A stretch of DNA of 64,000 nt, taken from contig CAVVEC010000002.1 in assembly GCA_963747105.1 (NCBI GenBank), forward strand, positions 124,001 through 188,000. Reading direction: 5' to 3'. Positions 50,297 through 60,540 of this stretch are shown here, one piece after another. The position numbers and the translations under genes were made by a program. Below the pieces are notes generated by a model. It saw only the letters and a list, made by a program, of their open reading frames with translations. It was not told the origin of the DNA and ran no database searches. The stretch comes from CAVVEC01 sp963747105 (GTDB lineage Bacteria; Acidobacteriota; Terriglobia; Terriglobales; Acidobacteriaceae). Position 1 is the stretch's first letter. Every line of letters begins with the position of its first letter.

Positions 50297-53200
50297 ATGC
50301 GATTTAGACTGTTAATAAAACTAGCCACTCTACTGGTCGCGGGTTTGTTCGCTGTCCAAGTGATGGCGCAAACCATCGTGACCGGCGACGTCACGGGTAC
50401 GGTCACTGACCCGTCCAATGCCGTCGTTTCGGGCGCCACGGTAACTTTGACGAGCGCGGATGCGGGGACGAGCGCAACCGTCAAGACCACCTCGACCGGT
50501 TTGTACCGGTTCCCCTTACTGAAGCCGGGAAACTACAAAGTCTCGGTCAGCCAGTCCGGTTTCCGCACTACCACTGAGACTGTGGTCATTGCGATCGGAG
50601 CGGTGACCACGGCGAATGTTCAACTGCAAATCGGTCAAGGTTCCGAGACGGTGGAAGTGACCGGCGCGGCTCCGTTGATTCAGACCGAGAATGCCAACAT
50701 CCAGACCTCGGTGACCGAGAAAGAAGTGATGGAATTGCCGAACTCCGGCAATGACCTGACCGCGATCGCTCAGGTTGCGCCGGGCGTGACCATGAACTCG
50801 TCGAGCGGCGGCGGTTACGGTAACTTTACCGCGTTCGGACTGCCCGCCACCGCGAATCTGTTCACGGTCAACGGCAACGACGAAATGGACCCCTACTTGA
50901 ACCTGAACAACTCCGGCGCCACGAACCTGCTGCTGGGCAGGAACGAAGTTCAGGAAGCGGCGGTGGTGAGCAACGGCTACACCGGGCAGTATGGCCGCCA
51001 GGCCGGGGCGCAGGTTGACTACGCCACACTGTCTGGCACCAACCAATACCACGGCGACGCCATGTACTGGTGGAACGGACGGAAGATGAACGCCAACGAC
51101 TGGTTCAACAACGAGACGGTGCCGATCACTGACCGTCCGTTCGTGAACAATAACCAGTACGCAGCCCGTTTCGGCGGCCCAATCAAGAAGGACAAGGCGT
51201 TCTTCTTCGTGGACTATGAAGGTCTGCGTCTGATCACCGCCAGCAGCACCCAGGTTTTCCTGCCTACTCCGGCGTACATGAACGGGATTGTGGGCAACCT
51301 TGGGATTGTTGATCCGGCAGCCGTTCCCTTATACCAAACAATGGCGAACCTGTTCGCCGGCGCCAAGGGAATCGCTGGAGCAACCCCCGGGACCGGTCCA
51401 ACGGATCCCTTGGGTTGCGCTGACTTAGTCCCGGTGAACGCTGGGCCACTCGCGGGATTCGGTACGACCCTGCCCTGCACCGAAAATTATCGCTCCACGG
51501 TAGGATCACCTTCCAAGGAATGGATTCTGGCGGGCCGTGTGGACTGGAACGCTACGAACAATGACAAACTATACATTCGTTACAGGATGGACCGTGGTCT
51601 GCAGCCAACCAGCAGCGACCCGGTGAATCCCCTGTTTAGCGCGGTTAGCAATCAGCCTCAGTATGAGGGACAGATCAACTACACGCGCACCATTAACCCC
51701 ACCACCATCAACTCGTTCATCCTTTCGGGGAGTTGGTACAGCGCGATCTTTGACGTCGCCAACCGGCCTGGCAGCCTTGGCCGCATTTCCGTACTTCCTG
51801 ATTGACATAAGCGGGGCCAGTTGGTTGGCCAATTCTGGCGGCCTGGGCGCAAGCTCCGCATTCCCGCAGGGCAGAAAAGTGACCCAGTACCAGATCACGG
51901 ATGACTTGTCCATGACTCGTGGCATGCACGAGTTTAAGACGGGCGTCAACTTCCGCCGCAACGACATCACCGACGGGTTGTTCGGGCGGCGCACCATTCC
52001 ACAGGTCTACGTCACCAGCCAGGAGTTGTTCACCGAGGGGTTGAGCGGTCGTATCCGCCAGTATTTCCCCGAGCAATTGGAACAGCCCATGGCCATCTAC
52101 AGCGTGGGAGCTTATTTCCAGGATATAATCCGGTTGAAATCGAACCTCAAGCTGACCCTGACCCTGCGCGCGGACCGCAACTCGAACCTGGTCTGCCAGA
52201 CCGACTGCATTGCGCGTTTTACGGGGCCGTTCACGCAGTTGGATCATGATCCGGGCATCCCCTTCAACCAGATGTTCGGCGAAAACCACTCGCTGTTCCC
52301 GCAGATCGAGAAGGTGGCCTTCCAGCCGCGCTTTGGCTTTGCCTGGAATCCCTGGGGCAAGTCTGACACCGTCATCCGTGGCGGCATCGGTTTGTTCACC
52401 GATCTGTACCCCGGAACGTTGGCGGACAGCTTCGCGCTGAATTCACCGACCTCGAACCGGTTCACCTTTTCACCGGTCAACCCAGCGCCCATCTCGCCCG
52501 CTGACACCAGCAACCCTGCTGGTCCACCGATCGAGACACAAATCCAGGCCTGCAACGCAGCGTTCAAAAATACGTTCGCTGGCGGGGGAACTCTCGCCCA
52601 GTACCAGGCGGCAGCTCCGGGTTGCGCCGTTCCCCAATACAACTCGATTCTCAACAACCCAGTCTCCAATCCAAAATATGTGGAGTGGAACCTGGAACTG
52701 CAGAAGTCCATCGGACAGAAGACCTCGGTGTCGATCAACTACGTGGGCAACCGGGGATCCGACATCTATATCTTCAACCCGTGGGTGAATGCGGGAGCCG
52801 GGGGGTTCGGTACCTACACGGGCTTGCCGACGACTCCTGCCGATAGCCGCGTCAGCCTAGTCGAGGAGATGACCAACGCGGGAAACTCCTACTACAACGG
52901 TGTGACCTTCTCGGCCACGCGGAGGATGACGCACGGCTTTACGGGTTCGATCAATTACACCTACTCGCACGCCACCGATGACGTGTCGAATGGTGGAGTC
53001 AGCCCCTATAGCCTCAACGACAGCCTCCTGTACCAGTTGAACCCAGGCGGTTTGAACATCAACGATTACAGCAATGCCGACTATGATGTGCGGCATAACC
53101 TCAGTGCGAGCTATGTTTGGGATCTGCCCTTCAAGTCCTCAAGCAGCGCGCTGAACGAGGTGGTTGGCGGGTGGAGCATCTCCGGGACGTTCTTTGCCCG

Positions 53201-53705
53201 CAGCGGCTATCCCTTCACCGCTTCGGACGGTCTTCCGACGCTCGTGTTCCAGAATACCTATGCTAACGTAACCTTGCTGCCCGCGCAGTGGAATGGTACT
53301 GGCCCAACGAGCTGCGGCCATCCCACACAATCGGGTCCCGGTCAACTGGCCGAGTGCATGGATGCCGCAAACCAGTTCCCGGTCAACTTCAACGGCCTGG
53401 AAACGGGCTTCGCGAACACTCGCAGGAATTTCTTCCGCGGTCCGGGCTACTTCAACTCCGATCTCAACCTGTTGAAGCGGTTCAAGGTCACGGAGCGGGT
53501 GAATTTCGCGGTCGGGGCAAACTTCTACAACATTTTCAACCACCCGAATTTCTCCAACCCGAACACGGACGTGAACAATATCTTCCAGGCTCCGTTCGGT
53601 ACGGTAACCTCCACGGTCGTTCCGCCAACCAGTATCTACGGAGCGTTCGTGGGTTCAGCCGTTTCGGGACGGTTGGTTCAGTTGCACGCCCGGATCGAGT
53701 TCTAA
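50297..53705 (+). pseudogene. TonB-dependent receptor with carboxypeptidase-regulatory-like domain, one frameshift
   Basis: Start ATG 50297 with a signal peptide (LIKLATLLVAGLFAVQVMAQ). Residues 25-110 form the carboxypeptidase regulatory-like domain (GTVTDPSNAVVSGATVTLTS, GLYRFPLLKPGNYKVSVSQS), followed by a plug (VMELPNSGNDLTAIAQVAPGV) and a barrel. The frame is lost near 51768 (VANRP) and continues in the next frame (ALAAFPYFLIDISGASWL) to 53705, ending RLVQLHARIEF with a C-terminal aromatic. About 1135 residues in all, the Oar-like size for Acidobacteriota. It may import sugars or other large nutrients. One missing or extra base explains the break. Confidence 0.85.
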
Positions 53706-53731
53706 CGATCTGAGCAGCAGAGGTATTTGCA

Positions 53732-53760
53732 GGGCGGCTTCGCAAGAAGCCGCCCTTTTT
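53732..53760 (+). terminator. Rho-independent terminator
   Basis: GGGCGGCTTC-GCAA-GAAGCCGCCC followed by five T: a perfect 10-bp stem, tetraloop and T run, 27 bp after the TonB-receptor stop. Confidence 0.9.
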
Positions 53761-53956
53761 CATATAGGTCCGATCGGTAGCGCCCAGGCAAGGCCGACCC
53801 GGTCTTCATCGAATGGTTCGCGGCAAAGCAAGCTGCGGAAGGTTCAATGCGGGGGATGTGCGTGATGAGGGTCTGCATTGAGCGAGGGACGGACGCATCG
53901 CTCCAGGCAAAAGGGTCCCTTGGTCAGTGCCGCGCCGAGTGCGGTGAGAATGCCGG

Positions 53957-54558
53957 CTATCGTTCCCCGAAGCTATAGCCGAGGGAAATGCCGTACCGCA
54001 CCGATTGTCCCGAGCTGAACTCCTGGTTGTTATTGACCAGGTAGACGCGGGCCTCCGGGCGAATAAACGCGTTGTGCCAGAAGTAAGCGCGAATGCCGCC
54101 GCCAAAGTCTCCCATGAAATGGTTGGCGCTGACGTAGGTGGTGCATCCGAAGAAACCGCAGTTGTAGTTACCCGTATAGAAGCGAAGGTCCTCGCCCCCG
54201 ATTCCTGCCATAAGTTCAGCCGAGACATGTTTGGAAATTCGCGGAACCCAGATTGCGTTAAAGGCGTAGAACAGGGGGCGATAGGGCTGGGATCCGCCAT
54301 ACAGATTCTGGCTGGCTCGCCAGGACACTTCGCCTTCCACTCCCCAGTGATGCCGGAGAAGGAAATCCGCGCTGAAGGTCGGGTAGGCGCCACCGCCCAC
54401 GGTTGGAAAGAACAGTCCTCCGGAAGTCTTGCCTGCGGCCGAGGAGAGCGTACCCACACCGAAAGCGGCGTCGATTTGTTGGCCGTAAGCGGGTGTCTCA
54501 ATCAGGCCGAGCACAAACAACATGGCGATCAAACTCAGCTTTTTCAAGTTCTTCTCCA
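53957..54558 (-). CDS. outer-membrane beta-barrel protein
   Basis: About 200 residues from a TTG at 54558; the open frame continues upstream to 54661, so the start is not certain. A signal peptide (LKKLSLIAMLFVLGLIETPAYGQ) is followed by alternating strands with Tyr/Trp/Gly: GGGAYPTFSADFLLRHHWGVEGEVSWRA, VSAELMAGIGGEDLRFY, FIRPEARVYLVNN, YGISLGYSFGER. The last residue pattern fits a small 8-strand OmpA-like barrel. No transport role can be stated. Confidence 0.7.
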
Positions 54559-54839
54559 AGCTATTGGTAAGGTTTAGGATGAAACGCCGGTTGGCACGGT
54601 TGCACCACTGGGGTTCTCTGGGGTTTCGAATTGCGGTCTTCAGCACCTGCAACAGCCTCATAATGCCGAACTTACCCGATCACCAACCAATGCGGGCACC
54701 GCCCAAACGGGCGGTCAAAAATTGCGCTTAGAATATCCAGAACCCGCAAGGGACCCGGAAGTTGCGCTGAAACTGTGGGTGAGACTGCTAACAGGAGGGA
54801 GTGGATAACTCTCACTCTAAGGATGATTCTCGGTGTAAG

Positions 54840-55727
54840 TTATTGGAGCGTCAACTGCTGGATTGGTTTGGGGATCTTGGACTCGATTTGGCGCAATCTC
54901 CCGGGCTCGTGTCTCCGGAAAATGCGTTTCATGTCGGGCTGGAACTCGCGGAGCAGGTTGGACGTTGCGTCCGAACTCAAATCGCCGGCGAAACGGGTGA
55001 AGGTGTCGTTCCAACCTCGATCGGGCCTGGGATAATAGGCATTCTGCAGAGAACTGGTAATAAGAGTTCCAAACACTTCCGAACTGTTGAAAGCTTCATG
55101 GCCGGCGTCTGTTCTGGTTATCAATACCCGGGTTCCGGCATACCAGGCTCGTGAAGCCAGGCCATTCTCTTGGCTGGGAAAATACCGGGGATCCTGGCGG
55201 AAAACTGTCGCCAGCAGAAAGCTCTGAATGAATCGGCGCGACTCGGTGTCGGCCAAAGTGGCGCCCAGTCGTTTTCCCCAGCCTTGCATGCCGCCGCCAT
55301 ACTGGTACCACTGGCCCCACATTTGCGCCCATGAGGCCTCGTACAGGGCTGAAGCAACCGTGTATGGCGAGTAGGTGTGTCGGAGGAAGACGTCGAACTT
55401 GTCGCGCCCGGAAAGAGGTTTGTAGACCGAGGGCGCGTCCGGCAACAGAGATGAAGATACGGGCTGGCCTGGCTCTATGGGGACGCCAGAGCTGAGGGGG
55501 CTTCCCGCCATGGCATCCGTGCCCGTGCCCAAAGCCGATGAACTGAATGGGAAATTGTTTGCAACTTTTGGCGTCTCGGCATGCTCAAGAGCGAGCGACG
55601 ATTGAGGTGTGGGCCCAGGAACGACCGATTTGCCGGAGGCGGAATCTTCGCCAGCAGCACAGGATACAGCCAAAAGAAGCGCACAAACCGTTGAGCTTAC
55701 AGATGCCATTCCAGATGCCCTCCCCAC
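54840..55727 (-). CDS. secreted hypothetical protein
   Basis: 295 residues with a signal peptide (MASVSSTVCALLLAVSCAAG), a Ser/Pro/Gly-rich linker (about 25-90), then a conserved-looking domain: KFDVFLRHTYSPYTVASALYEASWAQMWGQWYQYGGGMQGWGKRLGA...FLLATVFRQDPRYFPSQENGL..RAWYAGTRVLITRTDAGHEAFNSSEV. This type of secreted protein is common in Acidobacteriota as far as I recall. Function unknown. Confidence 0.6.
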   Translation of the reverse strand: MGRASGMASVSSTVCALLLAVSCAAGEDSASGKSVVPGPTPQSSLALEHAETPKVANNFPFSSSALGTGTDAMAGSPLSSGVPIEPGQPVSSSLLPDAPSVYKPLSGRDKFDVFLRHTYSPYTVASALYEASWAQMWGQWYQYGGGMQGWGKRLGATLADTESRRFIQSFLLATVFRQDPRYFPSQENGLASRAWYAGTRVLITRTDAGHEAFNSSEVFGTLITSSLQNAYYPRPDRGWNDTFTRFAGDLSSDATSNLLREFQPDMKRIFRRHEPGRLRQIESKIPKPIQQLTLQ

Positions 55728-55792
55728 GATGGCATCCCAGCGTCCTGAATAGCAGCACGTCAGGTGCCAAGGTCTTACTCAACCCCATTTGC

Positions 55793-55934
55793 GTAGTGGC
55801 TCAGTCTGATATGGAAGCGAGCCAAACGCGCGATTATTCTGTCGCGCAGAGCGCGACAGTTCGCGCTGCTCGCCCAGATCCCTCGCTGCGCAAAGAACGC
55901 TTGCTCGGGATGACAAATCAAACTGAGCCACTAC
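55793..55934. repeat. REP-like palindromic intergenic repeat
   Basis: GTAGTGGCTCAGT (55793-55805) and its exact reverse complement (55922-55934) enclose about 115 bp. The interior contains GATCCCTCGCTGCGCAAAG and CTTGCTCGGGATGAC, sequence of a kind I recall being frequent between genes in Acidobacteriota. No open frame. Confidence 0.45.
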
Positions 55935-55983
55935 CCCCATTTGACTTGGTTGGCCTTTAGGTATATCTGTAGGGGCGCGCCAC

Positions 55984-57864
55984 ATGCCCAGACGCATCCT
56001 TTTGCTCTTAATTTTGCTCGCGGCGGCGACCATGTCGGCACGCGAGAAAACCGAGAACTGGCTGGAAGTTCGCAGCCCGCATTTCGTCGTGTTGAGCGAC
56101 TCTAATGAAAAGCAAGCTCGGCATATTGCCGATCAATTCGAGCGCATGCGCTCGGTTTTTCAGACCGTCTTTCCCCGCGCCCATGTTGATCCGGCGTCCC
56201 CCATCGTTGTGTTGGCTGTCAAAGATAAAAAAGACTTTCAGGCACTCGAGCCTCAAGCTTACCTGGCCAAGGGACAGTTGGAACTCGCCGGACTTTTCCT
56301 GCGTGCGCCAGATAAGAACTATGTTCTGCTGCGGCTCGATGCTTCGGGTGAGCATCCCTACGCCACGGTTTATCACGAGTACACTCATCTGCTGACCAGC
56401 AAGGCTGATTGGATGCCCCTGTGGCTGAACGAGGGCTTGGCTGAGTTCTACGAGAATACGGAAATACGCGACAAGGAAGCCCTGTTGGGCGAGGCGAGTA
56501 CCGAGAATATTCTTTTTCTGCGCGAAAGCCAACTGCTTCCGCTCACCACCCTGTTCAAGGTTGATCAGAGCTCGCCCTACTACCACGAGGAGAACAAGGG
56601 CAACATTTTCTATGCCGAGTCTTGGGCGCTCACGCACTATCTTGAGGTAAAGGATGTCCAGGACAAAACTCACCATGTGAGCGACTATGCGCAGCTAGTG
56701 AGCCAGAAAGTGGACACCGTGAGCGCTGCCACCCGCGCTTTCGGCGACTTGAAGCAACTTCAGTCGGCGCTTGCAAGGTATGTGGAGCAGGGCAGCTTCA
56801 CGTATTTCAGGATGCCGGGTTCTACCGAAGTTGACGACGCAACATTCAAGGTACAAGGCCTGAGCCTGACCCAGGCGGATGCTGCGCGAGCAGACTTTCT
56901 CGCTTACGACCAGCGCGTCGCGGATGCGCGCACTCTGTTGGAACGGGTGCTGCGTGACGATCCGAACAACGTCTCGGCGCACGAAACCATGGGGTACCTG
57001 GCATTTCGCCAAGGGAAACAAGACGAGGCGCAGACGTGGTACGAGCAAGCCGTCAAGCTGGATTCGCAGAGCTTCCTCGCCCAGTATTATTTCGCCGCCA
57101 TCGCGATGAGCAGCGGGCACCTCGATTCGGACCGCCGGACGCAGATCGAGTCCAGTCTGCGCACTGCGATTAGGCTCAACCCGTCCTTTGCTCCGGCCTT
57201 TGACGAGCTGGCGGTGTTTTATGGAATGCAGCGCCAGAATCTGGAAGAAGCTGATCGGCTTGCGCTCAATGCAGTGCAGTTGGAACCGGGCAACCTGAGC
57301 TATCGGCTTCACACGGCCAATATCTTGCTTGAAATGGAACGCGGCGCGGATGCCATCGCGGCGTTGCGGGCTGCCGGTAACCTGGCGAAGACTCCAGAGG
57401 AAGTCGCGTCGGTTCAGAATATGCTGGAATCAGCCCAGCAGTACCTGGCAGCACGCGAGCAGGCGGAGCAGCAGAACCGCGAGATTCAATCCAGCGTTTC
57501 GCCAGGGCAATCCTCAGCGAACGCGACGCCGGGCGATTCGGAACCACCAGAGTCGGCTCCGCCGGTGCTCCAGCATCGCGAGGACGAGCCCCATGGGCCA
57601 CAACGCTTGGTGAAGGGGACGGTTAAGAATGTTCAGTGTTCTTCGCCCGCGATCATGGAACTAAAGGTTGAGAGCGCGGGGGGAACGATCTCCCTGCGCA
57701 GCAACAACTACTATAAAATTCAGTTCACTGCCGTCAACTTCATACCGGCGGGCGAACTGCATCCCTGTACGGAGTTGGAAGGAATGAAGGCGAAGGTAAA
57801 GTATTTCGAAGCTTTGGATCAGTCGGCCGCAGGCGGAATCATCTCGATCGAACTCAGTAAATAA
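55984..57864 (+). CDS. peptidase MA-like metalloprotease with TPR repeats
   Basis: 626 residues with a signal peptide (RILLLLILLAAATMSA). Residues 25-250 form a DUF1570/peptidase MA-type domain: WLEVRSPHFVVLSD, the zinc motif HEYTHLL (131-137) and PLWLNEGLAEFYE with the third ligand Glu. TPR repeats follow (about 310-500), for example PNNVSAHETMGYLAFRQGKQDEAQTWYEQAVKL. The C-terminus is a small beta-rich domain (VKGTVKNVQCSS..). Probably a periplasmic protease of unknown substrate. Confidence 0.8.
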   Translation: MPRRILLLLILLAAATMSAREKTENWLEVRSPHFVVLSDSNEKQARHIADQFERMRSVFQTVFPRAHVDPASPIVVLAVKDKKDFQALEPQAYLAKGQLELAGLFLRAPDKNYVLLRLDASGEHPYATVYHEYTHLLTSKADWMPLWLNEGLAEFYENTEIRDKEALLGEASTENILFLRESQLLPLTTLFKVDQSSPYYHEENKGNIFYAESWALTHYLEVKDVQDKTHHVSDYAQLVSQKVDTVSAATRAFGDLKQLQSALARYVEQGSFTYFRMPGSTEVDDATFKVQGLSLTQADAARADFLAYDQRVADARTLLERVLRDDPNNVSAHETMGYLAFRQGKQDEAQTWYEQAVKLDSQSFLAQYYFAAIAMSSGHLDSDRRTQIESSLRTAIRLNPSFAPAFDELAVFYGMQRQNLEEADRLALNAVQLEPGNLSYRLHTANILLEMERGADAIAALRAAGNLAKTPEEVASVQNMLESAQQYLAAREQAEQQNREIQSSVSPGQSSANATPGDSEPPESAPPVLQHREDEPHGPQRLVKGTVKNVQCSSPAIMELKVESAGGTISLRSNNYYKIQFTAVNFIPAGELHPCTELEGMKAKVKYFEALDQSAAGGIISIELSK

Positions 57865-57925
57865 AGAACAGTTCGGCTTAAGAGCGCAATTCTGATATCT
57901 GCAATACTAAAAAGGAGGGATAAAC

Positions 57926-59435
57926 ATGGCAACGGCTTTGAAGATCGTTCCGCCGCAAGATAACGTGACCAGCTTTGTTTCCAGAAAACACAAGATGTTG
58001 ATCAACGGCAAGTGGGTGGAAGCGGCTTCCGGCAAGACCTTTGCGACGTACAACCCCGCGACCGGCGAAGTTCTCACGGAGGTGGCCGAAGGAGACCGTG
58101 AGGACATCAGACCGCGCAGTTCGCGCCGCCCGGGCAGCCTTCGAAGCAGGTCCATGGTCGAAGCTGACCACATCGGAGCGGGGCCGGCTGATCTGGAAGC
58201 TGGCGGATCTGCTGGAAGAGAATCTGGAAGAGTTCGCGCAACTGGAGTCGCTGGATAATGGCAAACCGCTCACGGTGGCGCGCGCCGCGGACGTGCCCCT
58301 GGCGGTGGACTTGTTCCGCTATATGGCAGGTTGGGCGACGAAGATCGAGGGCAACACCATTCCGATCTCCGTACCCTACACTCCCGGAGCGAAATACCTG
58401 GCTTACACGCTGCGCGAACCGGTGGGTGTGGTCGGCCAGATCATCCCGTGGAATTTTCCCCTGCTGATGGCGGCGTGGAAGCTTGGTCCGGCCTTGACGA
58501 CGGGAAATACAGTCGTGATCTGAAGCCCGCCGAGCAGACGCCGCTGACCTGCCTGCGCCTGGGCGAGTTGATTCAGGAGGCGGGCATTCCCGGACGGAGT
58601 AGTCAACATCATTCCCGGATACGGCGAAACTGCCGGTGCCGCGCTCGCCGCCCATCCGGACGTGGACAAAGTGGCGTTCACTGGGTCGACCGAAGTAGGT
58701 AAGCTCATTCTCCACGCCGCCGCCGGAAATCTGAAAAAAGTGTCGCTGGAGTTGGGTGGCAAGTCTCCGAACGTTGTGTTTGCCGACGTGGATTTGAACA
58801 CTGCGATCGCCGGCGCGGCCAGCGCGATTTTCTTCAACCATGGGCAGTGCTGTTGCGCGGGTTCGCGGCTTTACGTTGAGAAGAGCATTTTTGACAAGGT
58901 TGTGGACGGCGTGGCGGAGCAGGCGCAGAAGATCAACGTCGGATCAGGACTGGATCCCGCCACCGAGATGGGGCCGCTGGTTTCGCAGGAACAACTGGAG
59001 CGGGTCTGCGGATATCTGGAGTCGGGATTCTCCGAGGGCGCCAAGGCAGTAGTCGGAGGCGAGAGACTCGGGAACCGGGGCTATTTCGTGAAACCGACAG
59101 TGCTGGTGAATACCAGCGAAAACATGAAGGTTGTGCAGGAAGAAATTTTCGGGCCGGTGGTCACGGCAATTCCGTTCAGCAATCCGGAAGAACTGGTCCC
59201 GAAAGCCAATGACTCGATTTACGGTCTCGCTGCCGGGATTTGGACGCGCGACATCCAGAAGGCGCACCGGGTCGCTGCTCAGCTTCGGGCCGGAACGGTA
59301 TGGATCAACTGTTACAACATCTTCGATGCCGCTCTGCCATTTGGCGGGTACAAGCAGTCCGGCTGGGGCCGCGAGATGGGCCACGAGGTGCTGGAGCAGT
59401 ACACAGAAGTGAAGGCGGTTTGCACGGCGTTGTAA
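57926..59435 (+). pseudogene. aldehyde dehydrogenase (NAD-dependent type), frameshifted
   Basis: Starts MATALKIVPPQDNV, with KMLINGKWVEAASGKTFATYNPATGEVL. The frame shifts at about 58109 (an extra A in ATCAGACCG), continues AVRAARAAFEAGPWSK, and shifts again near 58522 (a missing C at ATCTGAAGCCC) and near 58592 (an extra G in CCCGGACGG). It then continues through FTGSTEVGK, LELGGKSPN, the catalytic Cys in NHGQCCCAG, and EEIFGPV to the normal end at 59435. About 500 residues in total, the family length. Three single-base indels, consistent with assembly errors. It oxidises aldehydes to acids. Confidence 0.85.
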
Positions 59436-59463
59436 GTTGCGTTTGATTCGTTAGACCGGGTGC

Positions 59464-59501
59464 CCCAGGTTCGCGTCCTGCCTTTTGGACGCTAACCTGG
59501 G
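59464..59501 (+). terminator. long hairpin after the aldehyde dehydrogenase gene
   Basis: CCCAGGTT-C-GCGTCC, loop TGCCTTTT, GGACGC-T-AACCTGGG: a 14-bp stem with one mismatch, 29 bp after the stop. A T-rich run (TTTTTCTTTCTT) lies a little further downstream. Confidence 0.5.
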
Positions 59502-59615
59502 CCGGCTGCTTAGCCATGCCGGGTTTTTCTTTCTTCCCCTAGCGAGACAGAGGGTGCCCATCCTTGCGCAAGGGTGGGAGTACGAACCCCCTTGGAAACG
59601 CCGCCTGTTTAATGC

Positions 59616-59644
59616 TTGACATTATTAACGACACTCGTTAAACT
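59616..59644 (+). promoter_or_regulatory. HigBA promoter with operator
   Basis: TTGACA (59616-59621), 17 bases, TAAACT (59639-59644). The palindrome TTAACGA-CAC-TCGTTAA (59625-59641) covers the spacer and the -10 box and is a likely operator for the HigA protein. The predicted transcript start is at or near the TTG codon at 59651, so the message may be leaderless. Confidence 0.7.
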
Positions 59645-59650
59645 CTTCCC

Positions 59651-59947
59651 TTGATTAAGACTTTCGCAGGGACACCCAAAGGCAAGAGCACGGAGGAGTT
59701 CTGGCGCACGGGTAAGAGCGAAAAGGTGCCTCCGGCGAATCTGCGAAGTGTAACCAAGAGAAAGCTGACCATGCTGGACTCGGCTACCAAATTGGAGGAC
59801 TTACGGATTCCCCCAAAAAACAAGCTGGAGAAGCTGGAGCATGACAGGAAAGGTCAACACAGTATTCGGATTAACGATCAATTCCGTGTGTGTTTCGTGT
59901 GGCAGGATGGTGATGCCTACGATGTGGAAATCACGGATTACCACTGA
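59651..59947 (+). CDS. higB: HigB/RelE-type toxin
   Basis: 98 residues from a TTG start at 59651. Matches the HigB (plasmid killer) family: TEEFWRTGK, LRSVTKRKLTMLDSATKLEDLRIPPKNKLEKLEHD, HSIRINDQFRVCFVWQDGDAYDVEITDYH. The final pattern RI-x-D-QFRVCF-x-W...V-E-I-x-DYH is typical. It cleaves mRNA on ribosomes. HigA follows 40 bp later, toxin first, which is the normal HigBA order. Confidence 0.88.
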   Translation: MIKTFAGTPKGKSTEEFWRTGKSEKVPPANLRSVTKRKLTMLDSATKLEDLRIPPKNKLEKLEHDRKGQHSIRINDQFRVCFVWQDGDAYDVEITDYH

Positions 59948-59987
59948 TTGAAAGCTGAAAAAGAATCGAAAGTGACGGAGAGAATTC

Positions 59988-60311
59988 GTGAGTATCAAAA
60001 ATGAGGGTCGGGCAGGGTGGGCAGTGCATCCAGGAGAAATTCTTCGGAAGGAGTTCCTGGAGCCTATGGGTATCTCCGCGTACAGGCTGGCGGTGGATCT
60101 GCGAGTCTCTGCCCCTACCGTCAACGACATTGTTCGGGAGAAGCGGGGAATTACACCCGAGATGGCCGCTCGTTTGGCGAAGTATTTCGGGACTTCCGAG
60201 CAGTTCTGGCTTAACTTGCAAGACGCTTTTGCTGTCCACGAGGTTAAGCAGAAGCTCCGCAAGGAACTCAAGGCCATCAAGCCTCTCGCTGCAGTCGCCG
60301 CGGGAGATTAG
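59988..60311 (+). CDS. higA: HigA-type antitoxin
   Basis: 107 residues from a GTG start at 59988. It has the HigA XRE domain: HPGEILRKEFLEPMGISAYRLAVDLRVSAPTVNDIVREKRGITPEMAARLAKYFGTSEQFWLNLQ. The C-terminal tail is Lys/Ala-rich. It neutralises HigB and represses the promoter through the palindrome at 59625-59641. Confidence 0.9.
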   Translation: MSIKNEGRAGWAVHPGEILRKEFLEPMGISAYRLAVDLRVSAPTVNDIVREKRGITPEMAARLAKYFGTSEQFWLNLQDAFAVHEVKQKLRKELKAIKPLAAVAAGD

Positions 60312-60431
60312 CGTCCGTCTCGTTATGTGCCCGTAGTTGTCAAGTCCACTTTCGTAGGCTGTGCACCTTGTTCCAGGAAGCCCGGCACGGCCCGCTAACC
60401 CCCACCGCATCAACCAGTTCCCATTTTGGGA

Positions 60432-60447
60432 TGTTCCACGTGGAACA
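60432..60447. other. parS-like site 1
   Basis: TGTTCCACGTGGAACA, a perfect 16-bp palindrome of the parS type bound by ParB proteins. It differs from the canonical TGTTTCACGTGAAACA only by a symmetric T-to-C and A-to-G change. It lies between higA and the M13 peptidase gene. Confidence 0.7.
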
Positions 60448-60465
60448 CTCGGTTCGTTTTCCCAA

Positions 60466-60481
60466 TGTTCCACGTAGAACA
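60466..60481. other. parS-like site 2
   Basis: TGTTCCACGTAGAACA, the same 16-bp sequence as site 1 with one mismatch (G to A at position 11), 18 bp further right. Two parS-like sites this close are characteristic of real parS clusters. Confidence 0.6.
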
Positions 60482-60540
60482 CATGAGGCTGGAACTGCCA
60501 CACATGGCGGGTGGGGACACCCGCCCTCCATAGTTATGCG

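Noticed and set aside
53806..54501. 231-codon minus-strand frame
   Set aside because: Alternative frame over the beta-barrel gene; composition is Arg/Ser/Pro-rich and lacks a signal peptide, unlike the 53957-54558 frame.
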